Shown: piece by piece, positions 11,538 through 22,568 of the stretch
How positions within the stretch are numbered: position 1 is the stretch's first letter
Layout of the letters: each line of letters opens with the position of its first letter
NCBI GenBank assembly: GCA_025766275.1
Contig: JAFKAC010000014.1
Location: 682,001 to 746,000, forward strand
Reading direction: 5' to 3'
Source of the DNA: Lactarius indigo
Taxonomy: Eukaryota; Basidiomycota; Agaricomycetes; Russulales; Russulaceae
Length of the DNA stretch: 64,000 bases
Position numbers and translations under genes: made by a program
Notes under the pieces: model-generated
Database searches by the model: none
Told to the model about the DNA's origin: nothing
Seen by the model: only the letters and a program-made list of their open reading frames with translations

Positions 11538-12045
11538 TGTTATGCTCCACGGGCGTTAGTCCGACTTGGACTTAGAATAGGTGTAATTGACTTAGTGGAG
11601 ATAGGTGAATGGGGATCGCATGTCAACCCAACACAAGCTGAACAGGGGCGCTACTGGCACACACTGCAGCAAAAGGATAAAAGAGAGGTATCCTTTGGTG
11701 GATATGAGTAGAGGCACACTTAGTCCGAGACTAAGGCAGGCAGAAGACGAATCAAGTGGTGGATTGAAGAAGACCAAGATGGAGACTCTTGGTCTTCCGA
11801 GTCGACTACTTATACAGATACGCGTGGGCTTTAAAGCGCCGCTAGAACAGTGGGTAACCAGTAGCGTAACTAGCTCGAACCCTAGTACAGCTATCCTAGG
11901 AATGAGTCATACATGAGTCACAATCACATGCGAACTACTATGCTGACTGATATGATGTAAAGGTCCATGACTAATACTACCGTCGGACCGTAGTCATAAC
12001 CGGCCATGAGTCGCTTCAAACACGTAATGAGTCCGTACTGTAACA
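11538..12045 (-). repeat. Element B 5' LTR (alpha family)
   Basis: 508 bp, beginning TGTTATG (TGTTACG in A) and ending GTAACA. The TATA, dyad and start-site motif are conserved. It is clearly more diverged from the A LTRs than those are from each other, consistent with a separate insertion. Confidence 0.9.
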
Positions 12046-13658
12046 GTGACAAGGCGTTTGAGCGTTTTGAATGCACAATCTTCTTCCTCCGTCCATTGCC
12101 ACTTGGTATCCTTTCTTGTGAGTCGGTTTAATGGTCAGGCATGTGTAGCGAAACCTCAGATGAATAAGCAGTAAAAGTTGCAGAAGCCTAAAAAGAAGCG
12201 TATGTCCCTGACTTTTGTTGGCATTGGCCAATCTCTGATGCCTCGAACTTTTACCGGATCCATGCGCGTTACCCCCTTTTCAAGGATTACCCCCAGGTAA
12301 TCCATCCAAGGTTGATGGAAAAGGCACTTTTCTAATTTGAAGTACAGATCATGTTCTTGGGCGACGCGAAGGATGTCCGTGACCGCGGTGATATGATCTG
12401 CGGAGTCATGGCCTTCGCATGTTGCGATCCCGATGTCGTCCATATAGACTCCAATTACCATGCCACGAAGTTTGTGTTTGGCGATTGTATCCAGGTAGAT
12501 GTGGTTCATCATTGTCTGGAAGGTTGCGGGTGAGTTTGTAAGGCCAAAGAACATGACTGTTGGTTTGAAGAGGCCGAATTTGGTCTTGAAGGCGGCCTTT
12601 TCCTGATCTCCTTCCCGAATGCGAATGTTATTATACCCCCACCGGATGTCAAGTTTAGTGTAGATGTGTGCGTTGCTAAGATCATAAATGAGGTCTTGAA
12701 TAAGAGGAAGGGGGTACTGGTTGCGTATTGTGTGAGAATTGATAACCTGGTAGTCCTGTACCGGGCGTAGTTTTCCATCTTTCTTTTTAACGAAGAAGAA
12801 TGAGGACGCGTACGGGGAAATAGAAGGACGTAGGTATCCTTGCTTAAGTTTTTCGTCCAGGAATTCTTTAAGCTTGCCTTCTTCTTCCTGAGTTAGCAGG
12901 TATATTTTGCAATCTATTGTGGATGGGGTATTTGGCTTGAAGTCAATAGCGTGGTCCCATGGCCAAGCAGGAGGGAAGCGTTGAGATGCCTCTTCACTGA
13001 AGAGTTTCTGGAACGCCTGATAAACTGCTGGCAACTCCACAGGTTGGTCCTCCCCCTTGGCTTGGATTGCTAATTCGGTGGATGTGGTGGCGCGTAGGTG
13101 TACGTCTTCTGCGTCCAAGGCTGCAACTATTTCTTCCTTCTGGTCGTTAGTGAGGGCGGCTGCAATGACGGTGTGGTGGTGTAGACTGTCCTGCATACTA
13201 ATCACCACTGGCATAACTTCCTTGTGTATTACTGCATCTCTCCAGTTAATGGTTGGTTCATATGTTGCTAGCCACGGATATCCCAACACAACCTCTTCTG
13301 TTCCTAGGTCCGTTATCAGGAATCACATGGTCCTGTGATATCCTTTGGCGTATATGTCAAGGTCGGTGAAGTGAGTGATAGACCCAGCTTTGTTTTCCGT
13401 GTTGTCAATGTTCCATATCTTTCGTGGTTGAGTCATCGGCTGGACTTCGATGCCCATTTTTTTTATGAAGTTCGGGTGTATGAAGTTGTCGGTGGCACCC
13501 AAATCCACCAATGCTTTTATGTCGGCCATTCAGTAATTTGTGCAAATTGAGACTGGAATTCGAAGAGAACAGAAGCGCGTCATGATTACAGAATTACAAT
13601 TTAAAGCCCTCACCCAGGCCGATGGGTTCAGGCGCTCCGAAAACCCTCTCTCCCCCAT
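12046..13658 (-). pseudogene. pol: Element C pol fragment (protease, RT, start of RNase H)
   Basis: Starts MGERGFSERLNP in the -1 frame of gag. The protease motif is DLGATDNF, with the catalytic-loop Ser replaced by Leu (DSGATDNF in H). RT carries YMDDIGIAT and ends near FLGFCNFY. Stops at the Arg positions of sister copies include the TGA before MADIKALVDL (about 13530), the one at about 13323 and one after FYCLFI (about 12156). RNase H is cut at 12046 by B. Confidence 0.85.
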
Positions 13659-15631
13659 AGGTCCTGCAATATCAGGTCCTTCACTTTGTCGGGCACATTT
13701 GCGACCCCTGTGAGCCACTCCTTGGCGCACTCCTCGGGTGTTTTGCTAGTTGAAGCTGCTTGTATCTGAGCCGGTGGTGCCTCTTGTGTGTAATAGTCGG
13801 TTTCGGCTGTCCAGACAGTAGAAGGTCCGGAATTCTGCGGCTGCCACTGCCGCGGCTGTCTGGGATGGGGGCAGTTTCGTGAGAGGTGGCCTGGTGCATT
13901 ACAATTATAGCACAACACTGTCCTTAGGTCTCGTCGTGAGCCCCCTCTTCCTCGTCCCCTTGCTCCTGGCCCTCCTCTTGGTGGAAAGGGCGGTAAGCCA
14001 GTATATGGTGGCTTACTGTAATCGATCTCCTCCGATCCTGCCAACCTTGCTTTGGTTCGATCGGCAGAGGTGTCCATTGCCCAGGGATTGGCAAGGTTCT
14101 GAGGAACAGTCCATCTGGCGTTGCCTGTCTTCTTCGGCTTGTTGTCCTTGTATTCATCCACCCGTGCTCGGATATGGATGTAGTTGCGTTGTCGGTGGAG
14201 CGTTGCTCGCTTCCATTCGTCGAACATCTCCGGTTCGTCCAGGTCGTAGGTCTTTTCATACAGCTTTTTGGGCAGCCCTTTGGTAAATAGGTCGATGGTT
14301 TGGGGGTCGTTAAGGCGGTACCCTGTGTTTCTGGTGGCTTCTTCAAACTCGTTGATGTACTTGTCAATGTCTCCGTCAATCATTTTAAGCCCCTTTCTTA
14401 GTAGTGCTTGAGCTTGTTCGCGCTCAAGGGTATTAACAAACCTTTGGTTAAAACCTTCTGCTACCGCGTTCCACAAGTCCCTTGTGTGTTGGTCTATTCC
14501 TCGTTGTATTTGCCAATTGAGCCACTTGAGGTATGAGAGTACCCATTCGCTGACTGACACTCCTTTGATGTAGGAGAGGAACAGGAGGCTTCGTCAGTAG
14601 TCATTGCGCATGATGGGGGCATCAAGGTTCATCCCCCAGTACACGTGCCATTGTGTGAGGAAAGAATCCACCTTAGTGCGATCTCTGTCGAATATTGTGG
14701 GGGGTTCACCTGTTAGTTTCTTGTGTCCATGTCCTCCTCCTGGTGGACCTCCGCCTCTTCCTCCTGGTGGACCTCCGCCTCCACCTCCTGGTGGACCTCC
14801 TTCCGGTGGATTGTTTGGAAGGTCAGGCGGATTTCCTCCCCCTCCTGGTCGTCGAGGGAAGTCTCCTCCTGGGGCCCCTCCCCATCCTGGTGGGGGGTCG
14901 AGCGACAATCCTTGTCTTTGTCCCCCTCCCGATGGAGGGTCACCTTGATCAGGTCTGATAGCCCAAAAGATTGCTGTGTCATCTGCAGTCATACGATGTC
15001 CTGTTTCGGTGTTGATTGGTAGAAGGTGTCATTGGGACTCTTGTCTGATTGCTTTGGCTGCTTCTCGTGCTGCTTGTTCTCTTACGGTCATGATTTCTTC
15101 GGCTGTCATTGTAGTCGTAGCCATTTCTGCTGTGGGTGATCGCACGTGAATGACCTCTGGCAGTTCCGAGATGTGTAGAGACTCAGCTCGTTGGATGGTG
15201 TATTGTTCGATGGGTCCAATGCTTGCCGGTCAATTTTCCTCACTTTGTTCTTCTTCTTCGGTTTCTTCACTCACTGCTTCTCCAGTAGAGTGTTCTCGTA
15301 TTTGTCCATCAATTGGACCCCAATCGGCTTGTGAGTTGAGTTCGTGTGCATCGATGTCACACTGATACTGTCTTCCTGCTGGTCTGATGACGTCCCAGCA
15401 ATGGTCTATGGGGTTCCACATAATCTCTACCCAGCACAGATGGTCGAAATTGAACTCAATGGGTCTGAACCTTGTAGGTCCGTTAAATTCTACAAAGTAT
15501 CCGGTTTCGTCTCCTCAGTCTCTCCACCAGGCTGCTCCTAGGAATTGGGTTGGTACGTTGCGATCTCCTCTTCGTTCCAAATAGTATGGACGAAAACTCG
15601 TCCACTGATCGCGGGTATTGACAGTCGCCAC
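13628..15631 (-). pseudogene. gag: Element C gag
   Basis: The N-terminal block is preserved (TRDQWTSFRPY region near 15600) and read from a GTG at 15629-15631. There follow an acidic part, a Gly/Pro-rich linker (about 14720-14950), a capsid domain (SEWVLSYLKWLN, DIDKYINEFEEA) and a zinc knuckle CYNCNAPGHLSRNC. A TGA at about 14591-14593 replaces the Arg of MRNDYRR. The gag stop follows the GGGTTTT site at 13640-13646. Confidence 0.85.
13640..13646 (-). promoter_or_regulatory. -1 frameshift heptamer GGGTTTT (element C)
   Basis: Conserved heptamer with the gag TGA 12 nt downstream and the ACCCA...TGGGT stem beyond it, although the surrounding gag codons differ from the alpha family. Confidence 0.75.
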
Positions 15632-15638
15632 AATGAAT

Positions 15639-15649
15639 ATCTTGGTCTT
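15639..15649 (-). promoter_or_regulatory. Element C self-priming PBS
   Basis: Minus-strand AAGACCAAGAT, 2 nt from the 5' LTR. The LTR contains ATCTTGGTCTT 34 nt after TATTTAA, so this third family uses the identical 11-mer. Confidence 0.82.
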
Positions 15650-15651
15650 AA

Positions 15652-16099
15652 TGTAACGCCGTCACGACGTTAGCTCAACTTGAGCTCCTCAGGAAGGCGA
15701 CTATGACTTAGCTAATCACGCCAAAGGCGTATGGCACGAAGGCAGCTTCTAGATGTTCGAAGACACTAGAGTTCAATGGCACTCTATCTAGATAGAGGTG
15801 AGACTGGAATCGGGAACAGGCAGTGACGATTAAAGAAGACCAAGATGGCATATCTTGGTCTTCTGCAGCTACCTTAAATACAAGAAGAGCAGGCTTTCAA
15901 GCGCTGCTATGAGTCATCGTAATGTAGCGTCCAACATATCACGTAAGTATTGCAATCCTAATACTACTACTACCTGTACTAGGATCGAGTCATCCTTCAA
16001 CGCCTATCTCCTATTGTAAACCCCGAGTCCATGACTAATCTACCTTACAGCCGTAGTCACAACCGGTACAGTAAGGGTTCAATACATACAACCGTAACA
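15652..16099 (-). repeat. Element C 5' LTR (gamma family, 448 bp)
   Basis: Starts TGTAACGCC and ends GTAACA. It contains a minus-strand TATTTAA box and the AAGACCAAGATAT/GCC/ATCTTGGTCTT dyad (about 15836-15870). The overall sequence is distinct from the alpha and beta LTRs. Confidence 0.8.
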
Positions 16100-16343
16100 T
16101 TATCGTCCAATGAGAAACTACTATACTAATATGGAAAGTGCCCTAAAGAGGTAACATCCAATAAGGAAGTTACTATCCCAGGGTCACGTGCTTGTGGGTG
16201 CACATGTTGGCATCACGTGACTGACCATCTTATCATATCTAATGATAAGGACTTGGATGTTTGACGCAACGTTAGAGACTCATATCTTTAACCAAATAAA
16301 TCCATAAAAATATGGAAAAATAAGGCAAGAATAGAGCGTCCGT
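16100..16343. other. AT-rich spacer without recognised features
   Basis: 244 bp between the 5' LTR of C and the truncated 5' LTR of E. It contains two CACGTG-like hexamers and runs of A/T. No coding frame or repeat family is visible. It is probably old host DNA or eroded repeat. Confidence 0.4.
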
Positions 16344-16782
16344 GACAGTATTAGTCATGGACTATTACATCGTATCAGTCAGCATGCAGTTTACATGTGA
16401 TTCATGACTCATGTATGACTCATTCCTAGGATAGCTGTACTAGGGTTCGAGCTAGTTACGCTACTGGATAGTTACTGTTCTAGCAGCACTTTAAAGCCCG
16501 TGCGTATCTGTATAAGTAGTTGTTCCAGAAGACCAAGAGTCCCCATCTTGGACTTCTTCAAATCCGCCTTCTTGACTCTTCTCTTGATTACCTTAGTCTC
16601 TGACTAAGTGTACTTCTGTCCACCAAGGGACAGTGCTTCTTCATCTTTACTGCAGCATGTACCAGGAGGGTCCCTGTTTAGTTAGCGTTGGGTTGACACG
16701 TGATCCCCATTCACCCAGCCTTTGCTAAGTTGATTATGCCTACTCAGAGTCCAAGTTGAACTAATGCCGGTGGAGTGTAACA
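16344..16782 (+). repeat. Element E 5' LTR, missing about the first 70-75 bp
   Basis: Aligns with the composite E 3' LTR (46939-46623 joined to 55032-55223) but starts within it, at CAGTATTAGTCATGG. The TATAAG box and start motif are present. The start motif has one mismatch (ATCTTGGACTT, 16545-16555) to the PBS at 16785-16795. Confidence 0.88.
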
Positions 16783-16784
16783 TT

Positions 16785-16795
16785 AAGACCAAGAT
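16785..16795 (+). promoter_or_regulatory. Element E self-priming PBS
   Basis: AAGACCAAGAT, 2 nt downstream of the LTR end. Its predicted partner in this LTR carries one substitution; the E 3' LTR keeps the exact complement. Confidence 0.8.
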
Positions 16796-16803
16796 CCCTC
16801 ATT

Positions 16804-18762
16804 GTGGCATACTCGACCAGAGAACAGTGGACATCTTTTTGTCCTTATCATCTTGAACGACAAGGAGACTGCAACGTACCAACAAGATTTCTAGGAGCGG
16901 CTTAGTGGAGAGAACGAGGAGAAGACAGCAGGTACTTTGTAGAGTTCAATGGTCCTAATCGTTTCTGACCTGTTGAGTTCAATTTCAATCACCTCTGTTG
17001 GACTGAAGTTACATGGAACCCCATAGGTCGCCGCTGGGATATTGTAAGACCAGCTGGAAGGAACTACAATTGTGACATCGACGCACAAGAACTCAATAGC
17101 CATGCAGACTATGGTCCCATCAACGGACAAACGCAAGAACATACTGACGAAGGAATCAGTGGAGAAGAAGCCTCTGATAGTCAGCAATCGCCCAGTTGGG
17201 GAGCTACACCTGCAGAAGACGCCAGTTTAGGAGCTATTGGTGATCACATCATACAACAAACTGAGTTGTTAACCATTCACCAGATGGAACCAGAAGTAAT
17301 TCACATTCATAGCCCAGCAGTCGCCATGGCCACTGCCACCATTACACAAGAAGAGATACAATTGGCCTCTGATACTATAGATCAGATGGCTCGAGAAGAG
17401 CAAAACCGAATCACGCAAGAAGCACATGCTATACTAGCACCTATCAATCCCCACACAGGCCATAGAATGATGGATGACGACGTGGCCATTCACCACGCCA
17501 TTGGACCTGACATACCCAATCCACTGAGTGGAGGAGGCAGGCCCCCTGGCGACTTACCAGGAGGAGGACTGCCACCACAAGGGGGTGGATTCAGAGGATT
17601 CCCTAGAGGATACCCAGGAGGACCACCAGGAGGAGGACATCCCGGAGGGGGATTACCAGGTGCAGGTCCTATCATTCCCCAAAATAATAAATTAGCTGGC
17701 AAAGCACCCATAGTATTCGATGGAGAATGCACCAAAGTTGAAGCGTTTCTCACTCAATGGCATGTCTATTGGGGCATGAATGCAGACGAAGGCATTATGG
17801 CCACACTGTATCGACGTGCCTTACTATTTTTATCCTATATCAAGGGCATCAATGTTAGCAAATGGGTGTTGGCAATGCTCACCTGGCTCAACGGCCAGAT
17901 ACAAGCAGGAATACCCCACACTAGTGAGGGACTATGGAATGAAGTTACGCGTAGCTTCATGCAGCACTTCCAAAATACGATGGAACAAGAACAGGCTCAA
18001 TATGAGCTCAAGAAGGGTGTCAAAATGACTGGGGGCAATCTAGATGAGTATTGTACCCAATTCAAACAATTAATACGCCGCACTCAGTATCAGCTCGATG
18101 GCCCGCAGACATTGGATCTATTTGCAAGTGGACTACGAAAAGACCTATACGAAAAGGTCTACACTCTTGATAACCCTTGCAATTACCACAAGTGGAAGGA
18201 AGCTGCCACCACCCACCAGCAACAATATCTCCATCTCAAAGCCATACTAAACAAAGGAGTTCCCCAAGGACAAGGGCAAGGACGACAACACCAGCAACAA
18301 CTATGGCAGGGGCCACCCAGGAGTTCTTGGCAACCCAGGAACCTTCCAAGAGACCCAAACGGGATGGATACCTCAGCAGACCGAATTCGAGGACGACTTA
18401 CAGGGGCTGAAGATATACTTGTCCCTTGCCCCCCGTACCAACCATGAGGGGGATTCTTGCAACGAGGAGGAGGGCGTAATAACCAAAGGCCAGTCACGTG
18501 CTATAATTGTGGAAAGGACGGACACATGGCCCATGATTGCAGACAACCACAAGGGGGCTACCAACCCCAAGCATCAACTAGTTGGTATATCGACACCGAC
18601 TATCATCAACAAGAACCAGAAGTCGCTACCAGGGTGGTCCAAGAAGCACCCCCTCAACAGTGTGCTGACAACTGGCTTAACAGAGTAGCAGGAGAATCAG
18701 ATGACGTAAAAGACATTATCCTCCAACAACTATGGAAAAAGGAGGGTTTTCAGGACGCCTGA
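16804..18762 (+). pseudogene. gag: Element E gag, multiple stops
   Basis: Read from a GTG at 16804-16806. Stops include TAG at 16903-16905 (CAG in sisters) and TGA codons near 16966 and 18445. The longest open piece, 17266-18447, spans the Gly/Pro linker, capsid domain and MDTSADRIRGRL. The knuckle CYNCGKDGHMAHDC follows, and the frame ends LWKKEGFQDA with a stop after the GGGTTTT at 18744-18750. Confidence 0.86.
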
Positions 18763-20384
18763 ACCCATTGGCCTGGGTGAGGGCAGTTAACTGTAACAGT
18801 GTAATTATGACTCGCTATCATTCTATGAGAGTTCCAGCATTGATTTGCACCAGTTATGCAATGGCTGACATACGAGCATTAGTTGATTCAGGAGCAACCC
18901 ACTGCTTCATGAGACCATCCTTCATCAAAAGGATGGGATTTGGAACCAAACAACTCGATGTTCCAAAGAAAATATGGAACATTGACAACATGAAGAATAA
19001 GTTGGGGTGTATTACCCATTATGTTGATGTCAACATCCAGACTTTGACATCCAGACTAAAGGAATTAACAAGGAAATACGCCTCCTCATCACCGACATTG
19101 GTAATGAAGACATTGTACTAGGATATCCATGGCTTGCCACATATGACCCTCATATCAAATGGTCGCAAGCTGCAATACATGAAGACATGCTCCCTATCAT
19201 TTTCTGGTCCGTAAACCCTCACATCAAACGCATTGCACCTGTTATGGTAGCTTCTTCTGTGCAGGATGACAACTACAAGGTTGTGCACTCATGTGTCATC
19301 ACCGATGAGCAAAAACAACAGTTCAAAGAAGGATGTCAGATCAGAATGACCACCACCAATCTTGCTATCGCCACCAAACAATACACAACAAAAGCAGAAT
19401 TACCTGCAGAATACCAAGAATTCACACACCTCTTCAGCAAAGAAGCATCGGATAGATTTCCTCCCAGCAGGCTGTGGGACCATGCAATTGAATTTAAACC
19501 CAGAACAGCAGACACCATCAATTGTAAAATATACCCAATGACGCAAGAAGAGGACAAAAAGTTGCGTGAATGGATTAATGAACAGTTGAAGAAAGGGTAC
19601 ATACAACCCTCTAAATCCCCATACACATCCTCCTTCTTCTTCATCAAAAAGAAGGACGGAAAGCTACACCCCATACAGGACTATCGGAAGATCAATGCCA
19701 TCACCATTTGCAATCAGTATCCTCTTCCCCTCATCTCTGACCTCATAACAGACCTAAGTAATGCCCATATCTACACCAAACTTGATGTCAGATGGGGGTA
19801 CAACAATGTACACATCAAAGAAGGAGATGAGGAAAAAGTGGCATTCAAAACACACTATGGGTTATTCAAACCAACGGTGATGTTTTTTGGATTGACCAAC
19901 TCCCCCACGACATTCCAGACCATGATGAATTTCATATTCAGGGACATCATGGCCAAACACGAAGCACGTGGTACAGTTATTTGGGTTTACATGGATGACA
20001 TTGGCATTGCTACAGGACTTAATTACTCCCTTCAAGATCACATTGAAGCAGTCAAAGACGTGCTCCACGTATCCACAGAGCACGACCTGTATTACAAACT
20101 AGAAAAATGCCTCTTCCATTCCCCACATATGGATTACCTGGGGGTAATCCTTGAAAAGGGGGTGACATGCATGGACCTGGTCAAAATTTCAGGCATCAAA
20201 GACTGGCCTACGCCAGCTAAAGTAAAGGATGTCCACTCATTTCTTGGTTTTTGCAATTTTTACTGACTGTTTATATGAGGCTTTGCAACCAAAGCGTGAC
20301 CACTCAACAAACTAACATGCAAGGGTGTCAAATGGCACTGGGGAAAAGAAGAAGAACAGGCCTTTCAAGAACTTAAACACCTTG
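18732..20384 (+). pseudogene. pol: Element E pol 5' half (protease, RT)
   Basis: Begins MEKGGFSGRLNP. The protease (ALVDSGATHCF) is followed by a 14-bp offset duplication (ACATCCAGACT at 19033-19043 and 19047-19057) that shifts the frame. RT resumes at 19187 with YMDDIGIAT and ends at FLGFCNFY, with two TGA codons at Arg sites. RNase H is interrupted at ELKHLV by the delta LTR; the reading continues exactly at 50157 on the minus strand. Confidence 0.88.
20380..20384. repeat. Target-site duplication CCTTG of the delta LTR
   Basis: CCTTG here and its reverse complement CAAGG at 50153-50157 flank the two halves of the delta LTR. They lie in opposite orientation because of the inversion. Confidence 0.85.
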
Positions 20385-20528
20385 TGTAACGCCACTACAG
20401 GGGCATTAGGTATGACCTGTACCAAGTCAGTCTGAATGCAGGAGTACGAACTCAGAGGTTTGACTTCAGTAGAATGATGCACAAGAGTCACAAGGATGTA
20501 AGTCACTTGGACTGTAGTGGAAGGCTAA
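20385..20528 (-). repeat. Delta solo LTR, first fragment
   Basis: Begins TGTAACGCC at the TSD and ends at CTAA, where the 3' LTR of F starts. Together with 50158-50595 (inverted) it makes one LTR of about 577 bp with TG/CA ends. No internal sequence of this family is present, hence solo LTR. It matches none of the other three LTR families. Confidence 0.75.
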
Positions 20529-21035
20529 TGTTACGCTCCACCGGCGTTAGTCCGACTTGGACCGGAGATAGGCGTAATCGACTTAGCGAAGTAGGTGAAT
20601 GGGGACCTCGCGTCAACCCAACACAAGCTGAACAGGGGCACTACTGGCTCACGCTGCAGCGATAGGATAAAGAAGAATGTCCCTTGGTGGACACAAGTGG
20701 AAGCACACTTAGTCAGAGACTAAGGCAAACAAAAGACAAGTCAAGTGGTGGATTGAAGAAGACCAAGATGGGGACTCTTGGTCTTTCGAGTCGACTACTT
20801 ATACATATACGCGCGGGCTTTAAAGCGCCGCTGGAAGGGTAAGTAACCAATAGCGTAACTAGCTCGAACCCTAGTACAGCTATCCTAGGAATGAGTCATA
20901 CATGAGTCACAATCACATGCGAACTACTATGCTGACTGATGATAAGTAAAGGTCCATGACTAATACTGATACCAGACCGTAGTCATAACTGGTCATGAGT
21001 CGTGTGTAATGAGTCATTGAGTCCATACCGTAACA
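20529..21035 (-). repeat. Element F/I 3' LTR (alpha family, 507 bp)
   Basis: Partner of the LTR at 50596-51102. In the first 100 bp the two differ at three places that I saw (TTACG/TTATG, CCGGCG/CCAGCG, AGCG/AGTG), all CpG transitions. Confidence 0.9.
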
Positions 21036-21067
21036 TCACCCCCTTTTCAGGAGTGAGGCCCACCTCA

Positions 21068-21990
21068 CTAATCCGCTACCGATTCCTGCCTCATCCGTTC
21101 TGCTTCATCTTCCATCCTTGCCAGTATGTTAGCACGCTCCAACCGATAGAGACTGTCCTTTTTGTCCGTAGTCACCATCTCCCTCTCCATCTGCAACTGC
21201 CGAATTCGCTTCTCCAGTTGGTCTTCGGTGAAGGTGAACTGCTGGAACCGATGCAGCTCTTGAGTAAGGGTGACATCCCCAATGCACATGAGCAGCAGGT
21301 CTGTGGGGTGTCGATCGCGGAGCATGAAATACTCCTCGTGTGGGATAAAGGCTCGGTTGTTCTTTGGGAGGTGAGGAGTGGCGTAGAGGGGTTTACCATA
21401 AAGGAAACCAGACCCCGGAGCTAGTCCGAGTACGAAGGGGTCTCCTCCACAGATAACTTGCATGTGGGATGCTTGTACCGTCGGTCCGTTGGGGAGCTTG
21501 ATTGGGAACGGAATGTAATCGGGTCCTCGATTGACCCGGAACCCTTCAGGGACGATGGCCCTGGTTGCTGGGTCTTGTTCCCCCATTGGTGTATAACGAG
21601 CCGCTTGTGCCACGGCGACTCGTCCTCGGTGTAGAGGCCCCCCCGCTGCGTCGACGAGGTAGGGAGTGGCGGCTGGATCTTCAGTGTAGAATTCATGGTT
21701 AAGGAATGCGTGCCTGATGGGGTAATGGTCTCTAAGCTCGTCTTCATCCTCATCTTCGTCCAGTACTCCCTCCGCTCCTTCATCATTCGGTGTCGGCAGG
21801 CGGTGATATGCAGTTGCTCCCGCTGCCACCACGCCGCCGTCTCCTTCCATTCCTGTTCGTATTTCTGCATGGCGTTGGGCGGTTTCACCGCGCGGGACAG
21901 CTGCTTGAAGCCGAAAGAGCTCGTCTTCTGTGAGGAAGACTTCGGGCTCACCGGTGTTGGGGTTTGTGAGGGCGTACATTGGCGGAGGTG
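21068..21990 (-). pseudogene. pol: Element F pol, C-terminal extension fragment
   Basis: Open in its last ~307 codons. It contains the conserved block TPYLVDAAGGPLHRGRVAVA, VPEGFRVNRG and a charged helical tail (EDQLEKRIRQLQMEREMV). Upstream codons at LPPMYALTNP lie against the 3' LTR of G. The frame continues at 36249, where the codon at the junction is intact (LQRFPVP), showing that this region is fused to pol rather than a separate gene. Confidence 0.85.
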
Positions 21991-21995
21991 CTGGT
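21991..21995. repeat. Target-site duplication CTGGT of element G
   Basis: CTGGT at 21991-21995 and 36244-36248 brackets element G. The undisturbed sequence GGTGCTGGTTGAG is seen in A near 1798. Confidence 0.93.
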
Positions 21996-22539
21996 TGTAA
22001 CGTCGTCACGACATCAGCTCGACTTGAGCTCGAATAGCGGTAACTACTTAGCAAGTAGTCTGACTTTGGCACGACAACACGAAGGTCCGTGCTCTGGTTC
22101 TGGTGAATGCTCGGAGGCACACCGACGAGTGTAGTATTGACTTTAGGTTGACGCGAAGTAGAGGGAGAGAGAGAGAGAGAGAGAGAGAAACAAATGTAGA
22201 AGTGAAGACGAGCGGAAAGGAGAAGAACAAGTGACGATTCAAGAAGACCAAGATGGCGTATCTTGGTCTTCACAAGGCAGTTTAAATACATTTCGAGCAG
22301 GCTTACAAGCGCTGCTATGAGTCACTGTAGGTAGCGTCCAACGTATTGCAGAAACATCGCAAATCCTAATACTACTAGTACCCGTACTAGTGGCGTCGGT
22401 CATCAGTCAGCTATCGTACCCGTATCACCTATCACATCACCATATCACCGTAGGTAAGTCCGCAACTAATATACCTTACCGCCGTAGTTGCAACCGGTAC
22501 AGTAAGGGTCTAGTCCGTCTTACGAGTCGAACCGTGACA
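21996..22539 (-). repeat. Element G 3' LTR (beta family, 544 bp) with (GA)n tract
   Basis: TG/CA ends, TATTTAA box and start-site dyad on the minus strand. It contains a GA microsatellite (about 22165-22188), two bases shorter than in the partner LTR (about 35866-35892). The PPT (AAAAAGGGGGTGA, minus) abuts it at 22540. Confidence 0.92.
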
Positions 22540-22568
22540 TCACCCCCTTTTTAGCGTGAGACCCCAAC

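Larger units (their letters stand above)
8145..12045 (-). mobile_element. Element B, 5' part (alpha family), host of element A and inserted in C
   Basis: Contains the 5' LTR, PBS, gag, frameshift site, protease and most of RT. At its left edge RT stops at KISGIKDWPT and continues at 338, on the far side of element A. At its right edge the LTR ends at 12045, directly against RNase H sequence of the different element C, so B inserted into C. The duplication expected right of B starts GTGAC (12046); its partner is outside the window. Confidence 0.9.
12046..16099 (-). mobile_element. Element C, 5' part of a third Ty3 family (gamma)
   Basis: Contains a 448-bp 5' LTR, PBS, gag and protease-RT, truncated at 12046 by element B. 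Gag and pol are recognisably different from alpha (for example MDTSADRTKARLAGSEEIDY), and the LTR starts TGTAACGCCGTCACG. It is the oldest layer visible in the left nest. Many frames are closed by TGA at Arg codons. Confidence 0.85.
16344..20384 (+). mobile_element. Element E, 5' part (alpha-like family)
   Basis: Plus-strand Ty3 element with truncated 5' LTR, PBS, gag and protease-RT. It breaks off at 20384 inside RNase H at the duplicated CCTTG. The frame continues at 50157 reading toward lower coordinates, so the two halves are now inverted relative to each other. E is the most heavily decayed alpha-type copy here. Confidence 0.88.
20529..21990 (-). mobile_element. Element F/I, 3' end (3' LTR and pol C-terminal extension)
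   Basis: 507-bp alpha LTR (20529-21035), PPT, and the C-terminal coding extension up to the G insertion at 21991. The rest of the same element is at 36249-38705 (pol) and, inverted, at 50596-54485 (5' LTR, gag, RT). The LTR shares variants with 50596-51102 that are absent from A and B. Its left flank ends CTAA and the right flank (reverse complement of 50592-50595) begins CTAA, a 4-bp match. Confidence 0.88.

Noticed and set aside
20385..20528. A short unique gene or spacer after the E RT
   Set aside because: The TSD CCTTG and the matching half at 50158-50595 show it is part of an LTR.
22165..22188. GA microsatellite in the G LTRs as a regulatory element
   Set aside because: It is confined to G, is absent from the H-type beta LTRs, and differs by one unit between the two copies. 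Ordinary slippage is enough to explain it.
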